DNA from: Nitrospirota bacterium
Lineage (GTDB): Bacteria > Nitrospirota > Thermodesulfovibrionia > Thermodesulfovibrionales > UBA1546
DNA length: 64,000 nucleotides
Assembly (NCBI GenBank): GCA_016195565.1
Contig: JACPZK010000017.1
Coordinates: 99,697 to 163,696, forward strand
Reading direction: 5' to 3'
The notes under the pieces were generated by a model that made no database searches, was not told where the DNA came from, and was given only the letters and a program-made list of their open reading frames with translations. This document shows positions 41,019 to 49,997 of the stretch, one piece after another; within the stretch, counting starts at the first letter, position 1, and every line of letters begins with the position of its first letter. The translations under genes and the position numbers were made by a program.

Positions 41019-42059
41019 TTAAGGAAACAGCGCTATGTCTTTCAGCCCTTCGGTTTCCTTAAACCCCATCATGATATTCATGTTGTGCACTGCCTGCCCT
41101 GAGGCGCCTTTCATCAAGTTGTCAATTGCAGTGACAATTATGAGGGTATTTGTCCGTTCGTTTACAGCAAGCCCGATGTCACAGAGGTTTGTCCCCCGGA
41201 CATTTTTAACATTCGGGAATTTGCCTTCAGCAAGCGCCCTTATAAACGGCTCTTTTGCAAAGACCTTTTTATAAGTATCAAGAATCGCTTTTGTATCAGC
41301 CTTCTTTTTTAATTTTGCATAGATAGTTGTTAGTATCCCCCTGTCATAAGGCCCAAGATGAGGGGTGAAATTGACCTTTACATCTTTATGAGCTATGACA
41401 GAGAGTTCCTGCTCTATCTCAGGCGTGTGCCTGTGTGATGCAACTGAGTAAGCCTTGAATCCTTCGTTGACTTCACAGAATGAGAATGCGGCATCAGCGT
41501 TTCTGCCTGCGCCTGTTGTCCCTGATGTTGAATCTATAACGATAGAATCTGCATCTATGAGACGGGTCTTTATAGCAGGATAAAGTCCGAGAATCGCGCC
41601 TGTCGGATAGCAGCCCGGGTTTGCTATGAGGGATGATTTCGCAATTTTCGCCCTGTACAGTTCAGGCAGTCCATATACAGCCCTTTTCAGTGTTCCGTGA
41701 AATTTGTGCGGAGTCTTATACCACTCCTCGTATATTGCAGGAGACCTTAGCCTGTAATCAGCGGAAAGGTCTATAACCTTTTTCCCGTGCCTGAAGAAAA
41801 AATCCACTGCGCTCTGCGAGGCGGCATGAGGCAATGCAAGAAAAAAGATGTCAGCCTTTTTCAGAAGTTTTTCTCTGTCTAATGGTTCGTATGTCAGATT
41901 TGAGTGATTGCTAAGATGGGGGAATAAATCGCTTACGGTTTTACCTGATGATTTTTCTGAGGTTACCGCAGTTATTTTGACATAGGGATGGTTTGAAAGA
42001 AGGCGGATAAGTTCGCCTCCTGTATAACCGCTGCCTCCGCAAATAGCGACCTTTAGCAT
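41019..42059 (-). CDS. argC: N-acetyl-gamma-glutamyl-phosphate reductase
   Basis: NADPH-dependent reduction in arginine synthesis. 346 residues with GGSGYTGGELIRLL at the N-terminus, the catalytic Cys in ANPGCYPTGAILGL, and HRHTPEIEQEL. Begins MLKVAICGG. argB (48487-49368) and a GNAT acetyltransferase (59066-59518) of the same pathway lie elsewhere in the window, so the arg genes are scattered. Confidence 0.95.
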   Translation of the reverse strand: MLKVAICGGSGYTGGELIRLLSNHPYVKITAVTSEKSSGKTVSDLFPHLSNHSNLTYEPLDREKLLKKADIFFLALPHAASQSAVDFFFRHGKKVIDLSADYRLRSPAIYEEWYKTPHKFHGTLKRAVYGLPELYRAKIAKSSLIANPGCYPTGAILGLYPAIKTRLIDADSIVIDSTSGTTGAGRNADAAFSFCEVNEGFKAYSVASHRHTPEIEQELSVIAHKDVKVNFTPHLGPYDRGILTTIYAKLKKKADTKAILDTYKKVFAKEPFIRALAEGKFPNVKNVRGTNLCDIGLAVNERTNTLIIVTAIDNLMKGASGQAVHNMNIMMGFKETEGLKDIALFP

Positions 42060-42063
42060 AATA

Positions 42064-42165
42064 ACAAGTTAGGAGTTAAGCGGTGAGAGTTAAGAGTTTT
42101 ATCAGATTTTTTAACTTTAAACTTTAAACTTCTAACTTTTAACTTATTCACTCGTCACTCGTTAC
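42064..42165. repeat. Heptad repeat tract between rpsI and argC
   Basis: Units such as AGTTAAG, ACTTTAA and CACTCGT follow each other in 7-base register on both halves of the gap, switching family three times. No gene or clear terminator is seen. Confidence 0.8.
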
Positions 42166-42170
42166 TGTTT

Positions 42171-42563
42171 TTATCTCTTCGAGAACTGGAATCTCTTTCT
42201 TGCGCCCTTCTGCCCGTATTTCTTTCTCTCTGTTTCTCTGGGGTCTCTCGTTAAGAAGCCTTCCTTCTTAAGTTTCAGCCTGAGGTCGTTGTCTATTGAG
42301 AGTATGGCCCGTGAAATTCCGTGCCTGAGCGCTCCTGCCTGTCCTGAAAGGCCGCCACCCACAACTTTTGCAGTTATGTTGTATTTGCCTGACATCCCTG
42401 TCAGCTCAAGGGGCTGTCTTATCATCATCTGCAGTGTCTCGCGGGCGAAATACGAGTCAAGAGGTTTTTCATTTACAACTATACGGCCGTTGCCGGGGGA
42501 CATGCTCACACTTGCAATAGAGGATTTTCTGCGTCCTGTAGCATTATGTTTTATTTCAGCCAT
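42171..42563 (-). CDS. rpsI: 30S ribosomal protein S9
   Basis: A 130-residue S9 with [40 protein letters not shown], and the canonical [11 protein letters not shown] tail that reaches the P site. Adjacent to the rplM stop, as in most bacteria. Confidence 0.98.
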   Translation of the reverse strand: MAEIKHNATGRRKSSIASVSMSPGNGRIVVNEKPLDSYFARETLQMMIRQPLELTGMSGKYNITAKVVGGGLSGQAGALRHGISRAILSIDNDLRLKLKKEGFLTRDPRETERKKYGQKGARKRFQFSKR

Positions 42564-43001
42564 TTAAAACTCCTTATATTGTAAGATTTCAGGTTTCTGA
42601 GCAGCGTGCGGATGTTCGCTTCCTTTATATACTTTGAGCTTTTTGAGCATGGCCCTTCCGAGCCTGTTTTTAGGAAGCATTCCCCATACAGCGTCGCTTA
42701 TAACCTTTTCGGGTTCTCCCGATAGGCGCTCTCTGAGCGTTTTGGCTTTTATGCCGCCGGGGTAGCCTGAGTGATGGTAATAAATTTTATCGTCAAGCTT
42801 TTTGCCTGTGGTCCTGACCTTTTCGGCATTTACGACAACTACAAAATCACCCGTGTCTGCGTTCGGGGTAAATATAGCCTTGTTTTTACCGCGCAGGCAG
42901 ACAGCAATTTTTACAGCAAGCCTTCCGAGGACTGCGTCTTTGGCATCTACGAGATACCACTTATACTCAATATCGGTTTTTTTAGCAAATCTGGTTTTCA
43001 T
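42564..43001 (-). CDS. rplM: 50S ribosomal protein L13
   Basis: A 145-residue L13 with [31 protein letters not shown] and [12 protein letters not shown]. First gene of rplM-rpsI, read from the promoter at 43076-43105. L13 commonly controls this operon by binding its own leader; the leader here is 70 bases, but no structure was confirmed. Confidence 0.98.
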   Translation of the reverse strand: MKTRFAKKTDIEYKWYLVDAKDAVLGRLAVKIAVCLRGKNKAIFTPNADTGDFVVVVNAEKVRTTGKKLDDKIYYHHSGYPGGIKAKTLRERLSGEPEKVISDAVWGMLPKNRLGRAMLKKLKVYKGSEHPHAAQKPEILQYKEF

Positions 43002-43075
43002 TTACGCACCTTCCATTAATGTTCTTTAAAAGAATTTTCTTAAAGTTAAGTCCGTGTGGACATAAAGAATTAGAC

Positions 43076-43105
43076 ATATTAATAGAAATGCCTATAAATT
43101 GTCAA
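43076..43105 (-). promoter_or_regulatory. Sigma70-type promoter of rplM-rpsI
   Basis: On the minus strand, TTGACA (43105-43100), an 18-base spacer and TAATAT (43081-43076). Initiation near 43069 gives a leader of about 68 bases. Confidence 0.72.
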
Positions 43106-43222
43106 TATTTTTACAGATAGAGGTATCTCTGAATAAAGGAAGCGGTCTTAAACTGCTATGGGAATTTGATTTTTGAATTAAGGTTTAAGCGGTTAAGCAA
43201 GGCAGCATTATAATGACCGCTA

Positions 43223-43241
43223 ATTGACACTCTTTGTCAAT
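43223..43241. promoter_or_regulatory. Inverted repeat with TTGACA before the TPR gene
   Basis: ATTGACA-CTCTT-TGTCAAT (43223-43241) precedes the TPR gene. Its TTGACA could be a -35 with TATTTT (43248-43253) as -10, but that leaves only 12 bases before the ATG. An operator role is equally possible. Confidence 0.35.
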
Positions 43242-43265
43242 ATATGATATTTTTAAGGCAGGGAA

Positions 43266-45605
43266 ATGTCTGATAAAGCAGCGATAATAAAAGAAGCCCA
43301 GAAGTTTCTTGCAAGGGGACAGATAGATAAGGCAATTGCTGAATGGGAAAAACTTATAAAGGAATCCCCTGATGCAAATACTTATAATACTATCGGAGAC
43401 CTCTACCTTAAAAAAGGCGACAAGACTCCTGCTGTAGATTCCTTTCATAAAGCGGCGCGTTTTTTCAGGGACGAAGGTTTTTCTCTGAAGGCGCTGGCTC
43501 TTTACAAGAAGATATTGAATATTAACACTTCAAACATGTCTGCCTTATATGCTCTTGGAGAGTTAAGCGAGGAAAAAGGGCTGACAACCGATGCCACAAA
43601 GTATTATCTTGCCAGCGCGGATATCCTTTCCAAAGAAGGAAAAAAAGATGAATTATTAAAGGCGTATGACAAGATACTGAGCCTCTCGCCGTCTAACATC
43701 TCTTTGAGAAATAAGGTGGCGGAGATTTTCAAAAAGGAAGGGCTCCAGATTGAGGCTGCAAAAGAGTACCTGCATATAGCGAGGTTATATAATGAGAAAG
43801 ATGATGTCAACAATGCAGGCATGTATTATAAAAAATCCCTCGACCTCCAGCCCGACAATAATGAGGCTTTGCTTGGGCTGAGTTCAATATACAAGAAAAC
43901 AGGCAATCCATGGCAGGCTCAGGAATATCTGAAGAAGGCGGTTGAACTTGCTCCGTCAAATACCGGATTAATCTTGGAATACGCAGAGTTTTTGGTTAAG
44001 GCAAAGTCTTTTTCAGAGGCAATGCAATACATATCAAAGGTTACCGAAATAGAACCTTCAAATACCGCAGCAAGGAAACTTCTCGGTGAGATGTATGCGG
44101 AAAGCGGGGATAAGCAAAAGGCATGGGAAGAATACAAGGTGATTATAGACGAGATAATATTTGAGGGAAAACTTGACGAGGCTATGAATATCCTTAGGAT
44201 GTTCATAGATACAGAACCTGTAGAGACAAGAAAAAAGCTTGTGGCGCTGTATAAACAGAAGAACGATTATGAAGCAGCTTTTGTGGAATTGGTTTCTTTA
44301 GGCGATGCTTTTATTTTTTCAGAGGGAAGAATGCTGAAGGAAGCTTTGGAGTGTTATAAGGAAGCATCGGAGATTCATCCTGATGATAATGAGTTAAAAG
44401 AGAAAATAACCGATATCAAAAGGGAATTTGGCGAGGAATACGCAGAACCTAAGAAATCAGTTGAGGAGTCCCTTGCAGAGGCAGATATATTTTTAAGATA
44501 CGGACTGTATGATGAAGCAAGGACAATGCTCGAGCCCCTTAAAATACAGGAACCTGAAAATGCTGAGGTCCATGCAAAACTTAAATCTTTATATTCAGAG
44601 ACAGGCGACAAAGAACAGGCTGTGAACGAGTGCCTTATTCTCGCAGAACTTTATAATAAAAGCGGGAACATTGAGTTGAGGGAAGGGATTCTTAAAGAGG
44701 CAGATGAAATAAATCCCGAGGATCCAAGATTGCTGGAGAGGGCAGGAATGCAGCCGGCTGAAGAATTCGTTGCCCAGAGAGGCATGTCTGCTCCAGGAAT
44801 AGAGGATTACAGCGAGGATGCGGCAGAGGCAGAGTTTTATTTAAGGCAGGGGTTGTATGAGGAGGCAAAGGCAGTATATAAGAAACTTCTTGAACTATTT
44901 CCGGATAACAATGAGATAAGGGAAAAGCTTTCGCTGGTTGGAGCTAAAGCCAAAGAAGAAGTTAGAGCTGAAGAAAAGCCGTTAAAAGAGGTTGAGAAAC
45001 CTGCCGGGACAGTTATTGAAAAGCCGGCAGATATTGAAAGTCCGACAGAAGAGTTTGTGATTTCAGATATCCTGGAAGCAGAAACGGCCCCTGAATTTAA
45101 TCTTGAAAGCGATGTCCTCGGCATATTTGAAGAGTTCAAGAAAGGGCTTGAAAAAGAAATAGGGACAGAGGATTTGGAGACGCATTATAATCTCGGGATT
45201 GCATATAAAGAAATGGGCTTGATAGACGATGCCATAAAGGAATTCCAGACATCAAAGAACGACCCTGAAAGATTAATCCCGTCGGTAAGTATGCTGGGGG
45301 TGTGTTATATGGCAAAAGGACTATATCCTCTCGCCATTGATTCTTTTAATAGCGTGATGGAAAAGATAGTGACAAAGGACGAATCATACTGGGGCGTGAA
45401 ATACGAACTTGCAGAGGCGTATGAGAAAAATGAAAATCTTAAAGAAGCGCTTAGGCACTATACGGAAGTATACGGGTGGAATTCAAAATTCAGAAATGTT
45501 GCAGAAAAGATTAACCTGCTGAAGGTGCATGCGTCAAAACCTGCAGAAAAACCGGTGCTAACCGAGTTTCAGAAGATAAAGAAGGAGAGAGTTTCTTATT
45601 TGTAA
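43266..45605 (+). CDS. Large tetratricopeptide-repeat protein
   Basis: 779 residues, almost entirely TPR helices: at least ten repeats in the first 400 residues (AIAEWEKLIKESPDANTYNTI, ALYKKILNINTSNMSALYAL and so on), two degenerate FLRYGLYDEARTMLEPL / YLRQGLYEEAKAVYKKL units, an acidic disordered stretch (550-620), then more TPRs ending KERVSYL. No signal peptide, so cytoplasmic. It lies 3 bases before the ExeA-like ATPase, implying a shared role in envelope machinery or pili. Confidence 0.8.
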   Translation: MSDKAAIIKEAQKFLARGQIDKAIAEWEKLIKESPDANTYNTIGDLYLKKGDKTPAVDSFHKAARFFRDEGFSLKALALYKKILNINTSNMSALYALGELSEEKGLTTDATKYYLASADILSKEGKKDELLKAYDKILSLSPSNISLRNKVAEIFKKEGLQIEAAKEYLHIARLYNEKDDVNNAGMYYKKSLDLQPDNNEALLGLSSIYKKTGNPWQAQEYLKKAVELAPSNTGLILEYAEFLVKAKSFSEAMQYISKVTEIEPSNTAARKLLGEMYAESGDKQKAWEEYKVIIDEIIFEGKLDEAMNILRMFIDTEPVETRKKLVALYKQKNDYEAAFVELVSLGDAFIFSEGRMLKEALECYKEASEIHPDDNELKEKITDIKREFGEEYAEPKKSVEESLAEADIFLRYGLYDEARTMLEPLKIQEPENAEVHAKLKSLYSETGDKEQAVNECLILAELYNKSGNIELREGILKEADEINPEDPRLLERAGMQPAEEFVAQRGMSAPGIEDYSEDAAEAEFYLRQGLYEEAKAVYKKLLELFPDNNEIREKLSLVGAKAKEEVRAEEKPLKEVEKPAGTVIEKPADIESPTEEFVISDILEAETAPEFNLESDVLGIFEEFKKGLEKEIGTEDLETHYNLGIAYKEMGLIDDAIKEFQTSKNDPERLIPSVSMLGVCYMAKGLYPLAIDSFNSVMEKIVTKDESYWGVKYELAEAYEKNENLKEALRHYTEVYGWNSKFRNVAEKINLLKVHASKPAEKPVLTEFQKIKKERVSYL

Positions 45606-45608
45606 GCT

Positions 45609-46427
45609 ATGGATTATCTTGAGTTTTATAAGCTGAAAGAACATCCGTTTTCAAATGTTGTTGACAACAGGTTTTACTATAAGGGCACACAGCATTCAGA
45701 GGCGCTTGTAAGGCTGAAATATGCCATAGATACAAAGAAAGGGCTGGCTGTTGTCATAGGAGACATAGGCGCCGGCAAGACTACGCTTGCGCGCAGGCTC
45801 CTTGAAGAGCTTGACGAGAATATTTATGAGGCGGTTCTCCTCGTTGTGATTCATTCAGCGGTAAGCTCTGACTGGCTTCTGAAAAAACTTGCCATACAGA
45901 TCGGCGTTACGGATCTAAAGGAAGAGAAGGTAGAACTTCTCAGCCAGATATACAAGAGGCTTTTTGAACTGGGCGAACAGGGCAAGGTAGCGGTTGTTAT
46001 CATCGACGAGATGCAGATGCTGAAATCAAAGGAGATAATGGAGGAGTTCAGGGGGCTGCTGAATATGGAGATGCCTGAAGGAAAGATGGTGAATTTCATA
46101 TTTGTCGGTTTGCCGGAACTTGACAGCGTGCTGGCCCTTGACGAGCCGTTAAAACAAAGGGTTGCAATAAAGGTGAGATTGAAATCGTTTTCTGAAGAGA
46201 ACACAAAGGAATATATAGTTCACAGGATGCATATTGCCGGTTCTGCGAAAAATCCATTCACAGAAGACGCAATGCGGGCTATATACCGTTATTCAAACGG
46301 CGTGCCGCGTTTGATAAATACCATCTGCGACAATGCCCTTCTTAACGGATTCCTCTTTAAGACGAATACCATAGATGAGGCGATTATCAGGACTGTTACT
46401 ATTGACCTTGGGCTGAGTGAGGAATAA
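45609..46427 (+). CDS. ExeA/GspA-like AAA ATPase
   Basis: 272 residues. MDYLEFYKLKEHPFSNV is the typical N-terminus of the ExeA family. Walker A GDIGAGKTTLARRL, Walker B VAVVIIDEMQML, and a sensor region FVGLPELDSVLA are present. It lacks the peptidoglycan-binding domain and transmembrane segment of full-length ExeA. Members energise assembly of type II secretion, pili, or transposition. The 3' end overlaps the convergent LolB-like gene by 29 bases. Confidence 0.83.
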   Translation: MDYLEFYKLKEHPFSNVVDNRFYYKGTQHSEALVRLKYAIDTKKGLAVVIGDIGAGKTTLARRLLEELDENIYEAVLLVVIHSAVSSDWLLKKLAIQIGVTDLKEEKVELLSQIYKRLFELGEQGKVAVVIIDEMQMLKSKEIMEEFRGLLNMEMPEGKMVNFIFVGLPELDSVLALDEPLKQRVAIKVRLKSFSEENTKEYIVHRMHIAGSAKNPFTEDAMRAIYRYSNGVPRLINTICDNALLNGFLFKTNTIDEAIIRTVTIDLGLSEE

Positions 46428-47166
46428 AGGAGATACTCTTAATCTGCAGTTTTACAACATACTTTGATAATTCTATTTTCATTTTTGAAGGATACCAGAA
46501 TCCATTGCTGTTTGCAGGTTCATCATAAGAAATGCGGAGTTCTTTACCATTGTCCAGTTCTATTGTCTGGGATACAGGGAGCATGCTTTTTTTATCAATG
46601 ACAATCCTCCGGCTTGAATTTCTGATATGATAATTACTGTTTTGCTCTTCAATCTCGTAATCTTTTATCAGCCACCACAATATGCTGCTTCTTAACCCTT
46701 CTACCAGTATTATATTTTTGTTCCTGTCAGAGGGAGGGGTGCTTTTTATTATCCCGTCTGTCTCTTTTATCTCTGCCATGAGAAATCCCATAGAGTATAT
46801 CCTCAGATCGAGGGTTCTCTCTGTAAGTGTGAGTGCGGCATCTCCTGCAATTGTGCTGTCGTTCTTTTCAAACTCAATATGAAATGTTGCGTTAACGCCT
46901 TTTACGCTGCTACGCTCGGTGATAATCTTTTTAATGTCAGCGCCTTCGTAATCAGGCAGTTCAACTCTCTTTGCAGTACAGGAGGTTAAGAGCAGAAGCG
47001 CAATAGAGCAGAAGCACAGTAGCGCAGTAGCGCAGTAATAACAGGTGATTTGTTTGCCTGCTGCTCTGCTGCTCTGCTGCTCTGCTGCTCTTCCTATGGC
47101 TGATAGCTGATAGCTGATAGCCGACCTGCTATCGTATCCCGATGCTTTCAAGCGCCTCTTCAACAT
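46399..47166 (-). CDS. LolB/DUF4292-like outer-membrane lipoprotein, repeat-built N-terminus
   Basis: The lipobox LLLLTSC and following 190 residues (SSVKGVNATFHIEFEKNDSTIAG, IKSTPPSDRNKNIILVEG) resemble lipoprotein-insertase/DUF4292 beta-barrel-half proteins. The first 60 codons are read from 7- and 8-base repeats (SAISYQLSAIGRAAEQQSSRAAGKQ), and the only ATG (47166) lies inside radA's 3' end. The signal helix itself (CYYCATALLCFCSIALLLL) is partly repeat sequence, so the true start is unclear. Confidence 0.65.
   Translation of the reverse strand: MLKRRLKASGYDSRSAISYQLSAIGRAAEQQSSRAAGKQITCYYCATALLCFCSIALLLLTSCTAKRVELPDYEGADIKKIITERSSVKGVNATFHIEFEKNDSTIAGDAALTLTERTLDLRIYSMGFLMAEIKETDGIIKSTPPSDRNKNIILVEGLRSSILWWLIKDYEIEEQNSNYHIRNSSRRIVIDKKSMLPVSQTIELDNGKELRISYDEPANSNGFWYPSKMKIELSKYVVKLQIKSISFIPHSAQGQ
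46990..47130. repeat. Octad and heptad repeat tract at LolB-like 5' end and radA 3' end
   Basis: Octads (CGCAGTAG and relatives, 46990-47040), CTGCTGCT octads (about 47058-47092) and GCTGATA heptads (47098-47121) follow one another. Three unrelated units stand side by side in 140 bases. The last unit touches the radA stop. Confidence 0.85.
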
Positions 47167-48484
47167 TTCCTGCTCCCATTATCTCAAGCCCGAAAGATTC
47201 CTTCAGCCTCTCGCTGTTTGTTCCGGACATGAGCGCTTTTTTGAATCCTATCTTTGCGGCTTCCTTAATCCTCTGCTCTGCATAAGCAACTGCGCGTATT
47301 TCGCCTGAAAGGCCCACCTCGCCGAACATAAATATCTTAGGATCAATGGGGATGTCCTTTAATGATGAAGCTATTGTTGTTATAATTCCAAGGTCAATCG
47401 CAGGTTCAATTATTTTGAGCCCGCCGACTACGTTTATAAATATATCCATTCCGCCGAGCTGAAGTCCTGCCTTTTTCTCAAGCACTGCAGTCAGAAGATT
47501 AACCCTGTTGAAATCAACTCCAATGCTTGTCCTTCTCGGCATTCCGAATGTTGTCGGCGAGGCCAGAGCCTGAATCTCTACCATCAGCGGCCTTGTCCCT
47601 TCCATGCTTGCAACAACTGTGGAGCCTGAGACATTAAGCGGTCTTTCCGAGAGGAATAATTCAGAGGGATTTTCAATCTCTGAAAGCCCTGAATCTGTCA
47701 TCTCAAACACGCCTATCTCATTTGTTGAACCGAAGCGGTTTTTAACAGTCCTTAAAATCCTGTAAGAATGTCCTCTGTCTCCTTCAAAATAAAGCACAGT
47801 GTCAACTATATGTTCAAGAACTCTCGGGCCAGCAATTGCGCCTTCTTTAGTCACATGCCCGACAAGAAAGGCGGGGATTGCTGATTTCTTTGCAAAGAAC
47901 ATCAGCCTTGCCGCGCATTCCCTCACCTGACTTACAGACCCCGGGGCTGACAATATCTCCTCTGTGTACATTGTCTGGATGGAATCAATTACTATTGCGC
48001 CGGGTTTTAGTTTTGAGGCTGTGTCAATTATATTCTCAAGCGATGTCTCTGCAAGAAGCAGTATCTTGCCGGAATCCACGGAAAGCCTTTCCGCTCTCAG
48101 TTTTATCTGTTCAGGAGATTCCTCGCCGGATACATAAAGCACGCTTTCATATTTTTTTGAGAGGCCGGAGAGCGTCTGAATAAGGACAGTTGATTTTCCG
48201 ATTCCGGGGTCTCCGCCGACAAGGATTACAGAGCCTGCAACAACCCCGCCTCCCAAAACCCTGTCAAATTCCTTAATCCCTGTTGTTGTGCGTTTTTCTT
48301 TTCCGCTGACGATTGTATTCAGGGGCTGGGGTTCGGACCTTCCCGATGATTTTCTTCCCTGCCTGGTCTCTTTTTTCTCTTCAACAAGAGTATTCCATTC
48401 CCCGCAGTCAGGGCATTTCCCGAGCCACTTTGCGCTCACATATCCGCACGCCTGGCACTGATAAAATGTTTTTGCTTTAGCCAT
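47129..48484 (-). CDS. radA: DNA repair protein RadA (Sms)
   Basis: RecA-like ATPase promoting branch migration in recombination repair. 451 residues: zinc finger CQACGYVSAKWLGKCPDCG, Walker A GGDPGIGKST, the RadA-specific KNRFGST motif, and a C-terminal Lon-protease-like domain (GGLKIIEPAIDLGI, EVGLSGEIRAV). The stop is close to the repeat tract. argB is directly upstream. Confidence 0.96.
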   Translation of the reverse strand: MAKAKTFYQCQACGYVSAKWLGKCPDCGEWNTLVEEKKETRQGRKSSGRSEPQPLNTIVSGKEKRTTTGIKEFDRVLGGGVVAGSVILVGGDPGIGKSTVLIQTLSGLSKKYESVLYVSGEESPEQIKLRAERLSVDSGKILLLAETSLENIIDTASKLKPGAIVIDSIQTMYTEEILSAPGSVSQVRECAARLMFFAKKSAIPAFLVGHVTKEGAIAGPRVLEHIVDTVLYFEGDRGHSYRILRTVKNRFGSTNEIGVFEMTDSGLSEIENPSELFLSERPLNVSGSTVVASMEGTRPLMVEIQALASPTTFGMPRRTSIGVDFNRVNLLTAVLEKKAGLQLGGMDIFINVVGGLKIIEPAIDLGIITTIASSLKDIPIDPKIFMFGEVGLSGEIRAVAYAEQRIKEAAKIGFKKALMSGTNSERLKESFGLEIMGAGNVEEALESIGIR

Positions 48485-48486
48485 GA

Positions 48487-49368
48487 TTACTTTACAATCT
48501 CTGTTCCGATTCCTTCTTTTGTGAATATCTCAAGCAAGAGGCAGTGCGAGATGCGTCCGTCAATGATATGAGTTTTGGCAACCCCGTCCTCAAGCGCTTT
48601 CATGCACGCCTGAGTCTTCGGCAGCATGCCTCCTGATATTGTGCTTTCAGAGACAAGTTTCTTTATCTGTTTTTGAGAAAGAGTTGAGATTATATTTCCT
48701 TTTTTATCCTTAATGCCCGGCACGTCTGTGAGGAGTATGAGTTTCTCTGCCTTGAGTTTTGCCGCTATTGAAAATGCAACATAGTCCGCATTAATATTAA
48801 GTGTCTCGCCGTGTTCTCCAATGCCTATCGGAGAGATGACAGGGATGAAACCTTCTTTTTCAAGGCTTTTAAGCGCCTGTGAGTTTATGTCTGTTACCTC
48901 GCCTACAAGCCCGAGGTCAATCAGCTCTTCAACCCCTGTTTTTTGCGAGGTCTTTTTCATGAGTTTTTTCTTTGCCTTTATAAGGTCTCCGTCTTTTCCG
49001 CTCAGGCCTATGGCTTTGCCTCCGTGCTTGTTTACCATAGAGACTATCTCTTTATTGACAAGCCCGCCGAGAACCATCTCAACTATGTCCATTGTCTCTT
49101 CGTCTGTAACGCGCTGGCCCTGGATAAATTTCGGTTTCTTGCCCATCTTCTCCATCGTGGAGCTTATCTTTGGCCCCCCGCCGTGCACAATCACAGGATG
49201 GATCCCGATGAAACTTAAGAGCGCTATGTCCTGAGCGAATGAATCTTTTAGATGCTCTTCTGTCTGTGCGGCTCCGCCGTATTTGATTACAAACGTTTTC
49301 CCTGAAAAATTCCTGATATACGGCAAAGCCTCAATGAGTATGTTTGCTTTTTCAATAAGTTTTTTCAT
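48487..49368 (-). CDS. argB: Acetylglutamate kinase
   Basis: Phosphorylates N-acetylglutamate in arginine synthesis. 293 residues with KYGGAAQTEE, IHPVIVHGGGPKIS, NADYVAFSIAAKL and GGMLPKTQACMKAL. The long N-terminal helix (about 25 residues) is of the type found in arginine-inhibited hexameric enzymes. radA follows 2 bases downstream. Confidence 0.96.
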   Translation of the reverse strand: MKKLIEKANILIEALPYIRNFSGKTFVIKYGGAAQTEEHLKDSFAQDIALLSFIGIHPVIVHGGGPKISSTMEKMGKKPKFIQGQRVTDEETMDIVEMVLGGLVNKEIVSMVNKHGGKAIGLSGKDGDLIKAKKKLMKKTSQKTGVEELIDLGLVGEVTDINSQALKSLEKEGFIPVISPIGIGEHGETLNINADYVAFSIAAKLKAEKLILLTDVPGIKDKKGNIISTLSQKQIKKLVSESTISGGMLPKTQACMKALEDGVAKTHIIDGRISHCLLLEIFTKEGIGTEIVK

Positions 49369-49410
49369 GATTGCTCCTCATAATCACCTACGGAAAATAT
49401 TAAACCAGTT

Positions 49411-49989
49411 CTACCTTTCAAAGCAAGGAATGCAGATCGTCTTCCCGTTTTTTACCCTCAGCCTCGGCTCCATTGTCTTCTCTTTGCATATCTCACATCT
49501 GACGCTCGGATATATCTTTGCCTCATCAGGCAGCGGCATCTTCAGGTGTTTTATTTTAAACAAATCCCTATCAGCCGTCTTTAAGATGGATTCTATTTTC
49601 TTTGATTTTCTCAGGTGGACTGCTTTTAGAACTTCTTTTGAACGGACGCCTTTCATGTATTTTTGCCACATCTCTTTTTGTTTTTCTGTTTCAGGCGGAG
49701 GCGTCCAGTCAATTGATATTCTAACTGCCTTTCCTGAAGGCCTTTTTATAAATGTATAAACCTGTTTGCCGTAATCTTTGAAAATGAGATTGCCTTTTCC
49801 GAATGTGCAGCCCGTCATAGCCTGAACAGCATCAACAGCGCATGAGTTGTTCTCAACTATTGCAACTATCTCCTCGTCTATTGATTTTCTGCCGAGTTCT
49901 TTCAGTGCAAACGCAGATGCCCTGTATCCGAGAACAAGTCCGGGGCAGATGTGGCCGTGAAATTTAATAACCTCATCAAGTTTTTTCAT
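49411..49989 (-). CDS. FmdE family protein (formylmethanofuran-dehydrogenase subunit E-like)
   Basis: 192 residues. FHGHICPGLVLGYRAS and NNSCAVDAVQAMTGCTFGKGNL match FmdE, with Cys/His metal ligands. A C-terminal zinc ribbon (CEICKEKT...CIPC) is present. In bacteria without methanofuran this protein is linked to molybdenum or metal-cofactor enzymes; partner not known. The formate dehydrogenase of the window is one possible client (inference). Confidence 0.82.
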   Translation of the reverse strand: MKKLDEVIKFHGHICPGLVLGYRASAFALKELGRKSIDEEIVAIVENNSCAVDAVQAMTGCTFGKGNLIFKDYGKQVYTFIKRPSGKAVRISIDWTPPPETEKQKEMWQKYMKGVRSKEVLKAVHLRKSKKIESILKTADRDLFKIKHLKMPLPDEAKIYPSVRCEICKEKTMEPRLRVKNGKTICIPCFER

Positions 49990-49997
49990 GCCGGATT

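Noticed and set aside
42064..42165. CRISPR-like array
   Set aside because: Repeats are 7-base, degenerate and contiguous with no spacers; no cas genes are in the window.
43224..43253. Sigma70 promoter for the TPR gene with TTGACA and TATTTT
   Set aside because: Would leave too little leader for the apparent ribosome site; kept only as a low-confidence inverted repeat.
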